Shown here piece by piece: positions 56,662 to 64,000 of a stretch of DNA of 64,000 nt; position 1 is the stretch's first letter, and the number at the start of each line of letters is the position of its first letter. The stretch lies in assembly GCA_032622095.1 (NCBI GenBank), contig CP136065.1, forward strand, positions 206,748,151 to 206,812,150, in the 5' to 3' direction. A program made the position numbers and the translations under genes. Below the pieces are notes generated by a model. It saw only the letters and a list, made by a program, of their open reading frames with translations, was not told where the DNA came from and ran no database searches. The stretch is from Siphonodentalium dalli. Its lineage: Eukaryota > Mollusca > Scaphopoda > Gadilida > Siphonodentaliidae.

Positions 56662-56846
56662 CTACCTTGGTCTCTTTGACGCCCTGACCAAATAGGGCTT
56701 CGGTCGGACCACGAGTCCATTAACCTTGTCCAGCGGCGGCGTGGACGCAGTGGATACCGGAGAGAAAATGTACCGCTGAAGCAGACCTGTTGTGAACAAG
56801 AAGATCTCCATTCGGGCTAAAGATTCCCCTGGACATGCTCTCGAAC
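56662..56846 (-). CDS. Cytochrome P450 (CYP2-like) copy A, terminal exon 5 (heme-binding)
   Basis: Acceptor TTTTCCAG precedes 56846. Joined in phase to exon 4 (which ends MPFSIG) it gives FSIGSRACPG, the FxxGxRxCxG heme-thiolate signature with the Cys axial ligand, followed by ESLARMEIFLF of helix L. The C-terminus ends VRPKPYLVRASKRPR with TAG at 56662-56664. Length and position match the last exon of CYP2-clan genes. The 3' UTR is squeezed against the LINE tail, so the polyadenylation signal must come from the inserted DNA or a very short UTR. Confidence 0.93.
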
Positions 56847-56879
56847 CTGGAAAATATGTTGAATAATAATAATAATGTA

Positions 56880-58500
56880 TATCATTTGTAATGACAAACA
56901 CATGAGAGAGATAGAGTACTCTCGTAAATGTACATTAGTGATGGACAATACTCACTCATACTGGGCGATCGGCACCGGTTAAACCTCGTATCTACGAGAC
57001 TCCCGGTAACACCACGCGAAGGACAATGACATAAAAGAATAAAAGACCGTTCCTGCAAGACGTCCAGATGAGTCATAATGAAAAATGTATGGTTATGGGT
57101 CCTTAAATAGTCATGTTCGCAGTGTTTGGCTAATCCGAATACTTTGAAAGAAATTGAATGAAACAATCATGGACTTATATAGATAAATGTATTGATCATG
57201 GCTGCTCTGGTGTTTGCAAAACGACAGGACAATTCGTCATTATTATGGGCGGTTTGCAACAAAATATTTTATAACATATGTTTTTCATTGTTTTATGAGC
57301 ATAATGGATGTACCTCCATTCATTGAGATTAGCGCTAATATCCGAGAAAAAGAAAACTTTATAAAAAAAATAACAGTGATTTTTTCCCCATCATCATAGC
57401 AATTTAGTAGGAAATAACAACATCATAACAAGTTAGCTGCTGATATCGGGGTGGATATCATTTTGTTTTAAAATGTAATACATCGTCAGAATTAAACTGT
57501 TTCATTTTGGCGGGAAAAAAGAGATATTGGTATCTTTCGATTCGGTGCGGGATTTCCTGTCCGAAATTCACCAGATATCGTGATTAACAATACCAAATTT
57601 GAATGAGAGACTGTGTTAATTTGTTCCATCTCAAAAACTCATTTTTTGACAGTGCTATATTGTTTTAATCCATTTATTTTGTACCATGTGACTAAATAAA
57701 TTTCAGTGCTAAAATGTTGTATCTCTATCCTTCAATATAAAGCAATGGAACCCGAACTTTGGAGAGTGCCAGTGAAGTGACAATTTGGAAATAATGCTTT
57801 CTCACTCCTAGGTATGAACATCTTATATCTAGGATAATTATTTTCTTAAAATAACACAGAAAATGGCGTGATTTTGGAACTTGTGCACGTTTATATTATT
57901 AAAAAGCACAAAAACCCCTGTAGAACGAAAAAAAAGAGGAATATTTGACACAAATTGTTCTATCTCCAAAGTGTTTTTTCGATTGCACACAAGATACCAT
58001 TTGTTTTGTCTCAAAAGTCGTCATATGATAGTATTTTTACACCAGCTATCATACCCGCTGTGTACTATCTTCCAATACAGAATGAGAACATGTGAACCGG
58101 GGGGGGGGGGGGGGTCCAAAACTTTAAACTCGATTTCCCACAAAAATTAAAATATGGAGGTAGCACACTTTAGTTCTGACGCGACGATTTGACTCAACCC
58201 ACATGATCCACATTAATTCATACTACCACTATACCAAAACCGCTACAAAAAGTGTTGCATTTTAAAACACTTCTGTCAAAACAGAGTTAGTTCACTTTGC
58301 TAAATCCTGGGATAATTTCTGACAAGGGCCTCTTGGAATAGCTAGAAATAGCCGACTTTGATATAAATTAGCATATATATTAGCATATACATTAGCATTA
58401 GCATATACATTAGCATGTACTCTTGTGACATTACGTGTATTTTGCATATTTAAAACCTTTTGGTTTACACCATTTATGCGTATGTTTTACATTTTATTTT
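56880..58500. other. Intron 4 of P450 copy A
   Basis: Non-coding. It contains a run of about 14 G at 58100-58113 and a short tandem repeat TTAGCATATACA at 58371-58418. No mobile-element coding sequence is seen. Confidence 0.6.
58371..58418. repeat. TTAGCATATACA short tandem repeat
   Basis: Four imperfect copies of TTAGCATATA(C/T)A head to tail in intron 4 of P450 copy A. Confidence 0.65.
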
Positions 58501-58559
58501 AAACCTCCAGTTCTAAGATATGGTCAGAGTGAATAAACTATTGATTGAATAGTAATTAC

Positions 58560-58994
58560 CAATCGAGAAAGGCATTATTTCTTTCCGGGCCTCAAGTATT
58601 CCGCCTCTAACGAAACGCTCAGGGTCGAATTCTTCCGCGCGATCCCATAAATTCTGGTTCTTCAGATCAGCTTCCAGTCTGGCCAGGAGAAAGCTGCCTT
58701 TCTTAATGGTGCGTCCTCGGAATTCGCAATCCCGACATGCAACGTGAGGCGCCGATACAGGGACAATGGTTGTGTACCGATTAACTTCCTCCAGAAAAGA
58801 TTGTGTCAATGTCATTTTGATTTTGTCCTTGACCGATGGGAGTCGGTCTCCAGAGACAACGTTGTTCAATTCCGATGCCATCGATTTCTGTATATCCGGG
58901 TTTCTAATAAGATGCAGGACGACCCAACTCATAGCCAATGATGTGTCGATTCCACCAATAAATATTTCTGTGACTAAGCGAGTAAGAATCTTTT
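58560..58994 (-). CDS. Cytochrome P450 (CYP2-like) copy A, exon 4 (I-helix to meander)
   Basis: A 435-nt exon with acceptor TTTCCAG before 58994 and donor GTAATT after 58560, phases 1 and 1. It contains LVTEIFIGGIDTSLAMSWVV, the I-helix oxygen-binding groove (A/GGxD/ET). EEVNRYTTI gives the K-helix ExxR that locks the heme pocket. FDPERFV is the PERF motif, and the exon ends MPFSIG at the start of the heme loop. All invariant P450 residues in this part are present, so the copy looks functional. Confidence 0.93.
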
Positions 58995-59801
58995 CTGGAA
59001 ACACAAACAGGTAGATTTAATTTCAGCATGATATGCCGCGCAAGCGCAGCGTAAGTTAACATATAAAGCATCATGTTTGGAAGCGACTTGGACCAAATAA
59101 ACTGTGGGCGAACTAACACATACTTAACGAAATATGAGTATTGAATTAATTAATGGCCTATGATTAAAGTTTTGAAACCTAATCAGATTATGTCGACCAA
59201 GACGTATCCGCGATATCGGCACTGCTATGTCGTGACTGGATACCCGTGGTAGTCTGTCGGACCCGCTCCAAATTGGAGATATCTGCCACATGTGGAGCGG
59301 GTGTGTCCTGCCACTGGCCCTGGCGATCCGGTATGGCAGGATGAATCGTAGGCTAAACCAGGAATGTACGCGTGTGATGAGCATTTATGTTAATTAATGT
59401 GGCATAAATGCAAAATTATATGCACTCGAATTTAATTGAATTGAATTAGTCATTAGTCATTTAATACGCGTGCATCTGATTGGTAAACAAATGCGTCAAT
59501 GTTTGTTAGAACTTTGTAAAAAAAACCCAGCCAAATAAGTTTAGGTGTCGTTCTTTCAACAAATTGGCCAGATCGCGACATTGTCAGTTTTATTGACGAA
59601 CGAAAGAGCGCGTAAAGGGTTGAATTTGTTGGAAAATTGCTTGTCTACACGTACAATCACAGACCCATAGCAAGCTACATGTAATGTGACAATTCAGGTT
59701 CAAGTCAATACTTCCTATGCGTGCATAACAAATATTCCCCAATCGATATACATAGCACTAATGCACATGTAAACTGGATTTGGCAACTCTCTATAACTTA
59801 C

Positions 59802-60000
59802 TTGAATTAATCAAATCGTTCGACTTCTGTTTGTTCATCCGCGCATGGTGAATGTAGGCGTAGATTATATCAGACAGGTTGTTCTCGTCGTAGCTCTCCA
59901 CGTGTTCGTCAACAAACCCTGTGATCAATGCTGCTAGTTTTCGAATGTGCTCCTGCACTAGTCCAGCGCGGAAAGGGTCTCCCGGTATTTTTTTCACACT
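59802..60000 (-). CDS. Cytochrome P450 (CYP2-like) copy A, exon 3
   Basis: 199 nt with acceptor TTCTGTAG and donor GTAAGT, same length and phases as copy B exon 3. It translates SVKKIPGDPFRAGLVQEHIR, then GFVDEHVESYDENNLSDIIY. Joined to exon 4 across a phase-1 AAA codon. No stop. Most differences from copy B are scattered substitutions. Confidence 0.92.
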
Positions 60001-61129
60001 CTACAGAATATACAAATATCGCAATGTTCAAAGATTGTACCACGGATCAATATAGGCTTAACATGCAGCGGGCAGGTTCCGAGGTAATGCGTCTCAACGT
60101 GGCGGGCAACGTCGGTGGCACACGTGACTGCCAAATTTAGCGGAATTCATCTATCTCCCAAAACAAATATATGTACGTTAAATTAAACTACTGGTAATGT
60201 TGAAGTCTCAAGTGACACCAACGATCTTCATTTTTCATGCATATTAAAATTGGCCGATAAATGCAATCTATATTTCATACGGGCGGTATGGGCCCGATAG
60301 GTGCACCACCCACTACAATGGGTAATAATCTCATAACGTGGAACCCTGTTTGCCATGGGATTCATTCGATGAGGTGGGATGTAGGAGTCCTGGTGGCATT
60401 AGGGAAGCCGTATCACGTGAGAAATCGACCAACGTGCACGGCTTAGCTCATGGTCCAATTCGGTCCTACATCATTTGCAAGTTATGTGCTTAAGTTGAAC
60501 TGGCTCAACCATTCAGCTAGTACGCCTTTCCACGGTGTTTCATTTTAAATGTTTGTTATATGCTGTATTGTCTTCTGGTGTATGCATTTTCCCCTGTTTA
60601 TTCATGTATGATAATTTTCTTGTCGTCTTGAGTTGAACCTAATGCCGTTCATGCATGTCTCTCACTGTTGGGGAGTGGGCTATAATTATGCATAGGCTAA
60701 ACGGGTCACCGCTTCAGCTATGTGTCAGTCGTTAGCCCGACCATTATTGTGCTAGTTGCCGATTATCTGCTTTCCATATGGAAACTCAAAATAAACAACA
60801 ACGCACTGGACGTAGGAATTATGATATGCTAAGTTCCAATAATGATGATATATGTCCTTATTTAAGTACTTGGTTCGTAGTTTTTATCCCAATATCAAGA
60901 CATCTTCGGAGTTTGTTATTGACAAGACACTTAAAAACATAGCTGTTCAATTGAAATAGAACCCGCGATATAACTGAGCTGGCTCCACATCCACACAGTG
61001 TCACAAATGACGTATAATATCAAAACAATTGACGGTAAGAAATTACTATTAAGCACATATGTCTTTACATTCAAACTGTCTAAACACCGACCAGAATTAA
61101 GGTTGGATACATGAAACTACCACTCATTA

Positions 61130-62640
61130 CAGTTGTGCCATTCCTTTTGCGATGTTTTAAGTGTCAATAGTTTGAGCATGCGCCAAGATAATTGCAAAAA
61201 CAAATACATCACATAGGCATGGTATTCTACCCCTCGAACACACGAATTGACCACAACAATAATGTTCAAGTTGTTGGTGCAAATGCAGCAATGGGAAATT
61301 AGTGTGTCATCTGGTATTATGAATTAAAAGTACAGAACATTCAGGATGAGAACCAACTTCATGTCCAGATGGTCAGAAAATTACTGGACTGCGGTTGTGT
61401 CTGCAAGACAGTGTGTTGATGCTAGCACCCCAATGGAGAATCAGAACAATGTAGTCAGTATATCACTAGCAACTTAAAGAAAAAAGATTGCGTTTGAAAG
61501 ATAGAAAACAACATTTGTGCTTTGAAGCTTCCAGTTTGGTGAGAGTCGATTCGTTTTCACCCACCCGACCATTAGCTTGATACAATGACACGGGCTCACG
61601 TCATGTGATGTTTGCCCAGCTTGATTGACACCAGTTTATCACGAAAATGCAAGAAAAATCATAGGTCATGTGTTTACAATTTACAATAAATACCACAGGG
61701 CTATCCCAAAGTCAAAGTTTACCTGGAAAATCCAATAATAACGTGTCACACGTATCAGGTGAAGATCATTATTCAGTTACATTCACCTCTAGCATATTCC
61801 AGGTGCATTCGCTCTAGAAAACTTTAGCTCCCTGATTCCTATGTATATGTATATGTGTACTACGCAGCGTTTTCGATAGTATTTTATCTAAATATAGATC
61901 TTACTGAAACCACAGAAGTCATATCGAGCAGTATTTGTTTTATATTTTCAATATGAGGCCTCCTGAAAATTAGTGTCAATCGTCAAAATAAAGCCACAAA
62001 TTTAATATGATTTTCAATTTGACTAGCTGATGTATCTCATACAAAAATATACGGCATTCCCTCATACACCATAATATTACTAAATTGAAAAGGAATTGTT
62101 AATCTACATTTTGATGGACATATTTTGTCCAATTTTTACCCTTTACATGCAGAATTTTTGCAATTTATAATAAACATTTACCTCAATTAACAGAAAATTA
62201 CTATTAAAATAATTTAATAGCAATATGAAGCAACTATAAGTCAATGAAAATATCTAAACATAATGATATAGCATCAGAGAAAGCCTCGGAAATAACACGG
62301 CAGTAACTCTAGTGGTGGTGCCATCACCCCCTCATATGGGGGGGGGGACTACGATCCCCTATTGGGGGCTACTGGGTATCGGAATATATCAAGTCAACCA
62401 CTGCAGCTTTCCCCAAATGGGGGCTAAAACTCCTAGAAATGGGGGTGTAGACCCCCTGACCCCCTCGTGGTACCTACCCCATACATAACTCCCAGATTGA
62501 TCACTATCTTTACTATCTACAGGCGGACCCATGAGTTTCTTCTTTAAATCTGTCCGTCATGTCGCCATTATCATTTGAAAATCATAAAATTTGAAACTAA
62601 CAACATATCATGGCGAGAAGTGAAATTTCGTGAAATTAAA
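61130..62640. other. Intron 2 of P450 copy A, portion unique to this copy
   Basis: Non-coding, AT-rich. It includes a C/G-run cluster at 62325-62470 (several GGGGG/CCCCC runs such as ATTGGGGGCT, AATGGGGGTGTAGACCCCCT). It also includes the extra copy of the intron block at 61590-61740. Confidence 0.5.
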
Positions 62641-63174
62641 ATTTTATTATAGGAATCACAGAACTAAATGGTTTCCCATCGACAGTGTTAACTTTTCAGC
62701 AAAATTCACTGAATTCAAGACTGCATGCCACTCATGTGATGTTTACCCAGCTAGATTGACACCAGGTCACGAAAATGCAAGAACAATCACAGGACATGTG
62801 TTTACCTTTTAAAATAAATCCCCAAGTGTACGACAGGGCAATCCCAATACCTGGAAAACCCAGAACTACGGCAGCTAGTTAAATAGATTTCCCACTCACA
62901 AAAATCAACACGGAATTTGAACTCATTTTCGTCTTTGGTCATAACTATGTTTCATGCGAAACGATATTTAACACTGACATCGTATATCATATTATCTTGT
63001 CTGGTATATCATCTAGTCACATGCATATCAATGATTTAGGACGATATCTTGAAAGGCCCGAGCAAACCAGTTCATTATATGGATCTAAATCAGTCTCCGT
63101 ACTTGAGTATAACACTGTATATGCTTCGTATTAATATGCTGTTTTAAATTAAGATATATCTACATCTGTATTAC

Positions 63175-63488
63175 CTCTGGAAGCATGAATGTAAACTGGT
63201 TTTCTAGAACCCGAACAGCGCTCCGTTGCACAGCCTTGAATTGTTCGTCATGAAGTTCGAATCGTTTACCCAATGCAAGGGAAGCGGTTATGTTGGCCAT
63301 CGCAGTTCGCAACTTCTCCGTAATGTCGAATGGTTCGGTCCCAGCGGCGTCAATATCTTCCATCAGCGCTATAATCTCTTCGTGGATTCTCATCTCCATG
63401 AGGTTTTTCCCCATTCCAAAATCTTTGAGAGTCCTCATGACGAATCTACGATAATATGGCCAATCCTTCCCGTCAGACGAGAACACAC
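63175..63488 (-). CDS. Cytochrome P450 (CYP2-like) copy A, exon 2
   Basis: 314 nt with acceptor TTATAACAG and donor GTAATA, exactly the structure of copy B exon 2. It reads VFSSDGKDWPYYRRFVMRTL (helix C WxxxRRF type) and continues with KDFGMGKNLMEMRIHEEIIA to FTFMLPE. It requires a first exon ending with a phase-1 G, expected right of the window. Together with exons 3-5 this gives 377 residues of a P450 of about 490. Confidence 0.93.
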
Positions 63489-63524
63489 CTGTTATAAATA
63501 TATTCCAAACGTAAGGACACTGCT

Positions 63525-64000
63525 ATCATCGGTGAGGCGAAGAACTTCATTATATCACATCCAAATAAATATCCCCCAAATCCAAAATGGCGCCCACAAT
63601 GGCGGACAAATTTTGAAAAATCACCGAAAATCCCACATATTCACATAATTGGACGTTATTGTCATGATAACTCCACCCATGCTTACAGTTGAGTTGGAAA
63701 TACAAAGATGAAGTAATTACCTTTCATCATATGCAATAATTGGTTTCCCAAATCTAAGATGGTGGCAAAAATGGCGACAGAAATGTTAAAATACGCATAC
63801 ATTCCTTTACTCGTTATTGTTAAGCGAATTCTAACCACAATTACATGTGGATATGGAATATTGATACGAAGTTTTCATTTGAGTTGGGCAATTGATACTC
63901 ACTCACATCCAAGATGGAGGCCAAACTGGTGGCCAGAATTGAAAAGAAATCAATATTTTCACATACTAATTTAAACTCTTTGTCATAATATCGATATGCA
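63525..64000. mobile_element. AAGATGGCG-rich MITE-like repeat, intronic copy in P450 A
   Basis: Collinear with 6822-7290 and located the same short distance from exon 2, so it is the duplicated copy of one insertion rather than an independent one. It runs out of the window. Confidence 0.7.

Larger units (their letters stand above)
59380..64000. repeat. Segmental duplication, copy A (introns and exons 2-3 of the right P450 gene)
   Basis: Partner of 2640-7290 (see there). Copy A has its own differences. One is an internal repeat, in which 61590-61740 resembles 62735-62870 (GATGTTTGCCCAGCTTGATT, CACGAAAATGCAAGAA, CAGGGCTATCCCAA). It also carries 1.5 kb (61130-62640) not present in copy B. Confidence 0.85.

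Overview
This is metazoan nuclear DNA: introns with GT/AG splice sites, AT-rich sequence, and dense interspersed and tandem repeats. The mix of CYP2-like cytochrome P450 genes, a decayed Polinton/Maverick, several LINE lineages, hAT and piggyBac-type elements, and units ending in GACA/ACAC microsatellites suggests a non-vertebrate, probably marine, animal. I cannot place it more narrowly from sequence alone. There is no operon structure, and no convincing tRNA, rRNA or CRISPR array.

The only clearly host protein-coding genes are two paralogous microsomal P450 genes, both on the minus strand in head-to-tail order. Copy A occupies the right part of the window: exon 2 at 63175-63488, exon 3 at 59802-60000, exon 4 with the I-helix and ExxR at 58560-58994, and terminal heme-loop exon 5 at 56662-56846. 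Its first exon lies beyond the right edge. Copy B occupies the left part: first exon 22130-22466 with membrane anchor, exon 2 at 6408-6721, exon 3 at 3050-3248. Its last exons lie beyond the left edge. Splice phases agree in both copies, and long intron stretches are still alignable (about 2640-7290 against 59380-64000), so this is a fairly recent segmental duplication. Later insertions that differ between copies show the order of events.

Intron 1 of copy B (15.4 kb) holds a broken Polinton at about 9.2-17.3 kb. Recognisable parts are a zinc-ribbon ORF, a SAP-like/family-B DNA polymerase/SF1 helicase reading frame, an integrase split by a LINE fragment, several small minus-strand structural-type ORFs, and the start of a double-jelly-roll major capsid gene. 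The capsid gene is cut off by a 2.7-kb array of four repeat units (17.3-20.0 kb) rich in TCAAGGTCA-type nuclear-receptor half sites. A 53-bp perfect hairpin and two more decayed ORFs follow before exon 1 of copy B.

The 34-kb intergenic region (22.5-56.6 kb) is repeat territory: a 37-bp minisatellite just upstream of the copy B promoter; a 974-bp hAT derivative with a perfect 8-bp target-site duplication; other inverted-repeat elements; a tandem coding-like fragment of unknown origin at 33-34.6 kb; a LINE ORF1-like remnant; a 5'-truncated L1/Tx1-like LINE with a 13-15-bp target-site duplication; a 2.4-kb foldback element; a higher-order satellite; and a nearly full-length endonuclease/RT LINE whose 3' tail ends about 55 bp from the stop codon of P450 copy A. 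The window starts with the 3' half of another LINE.
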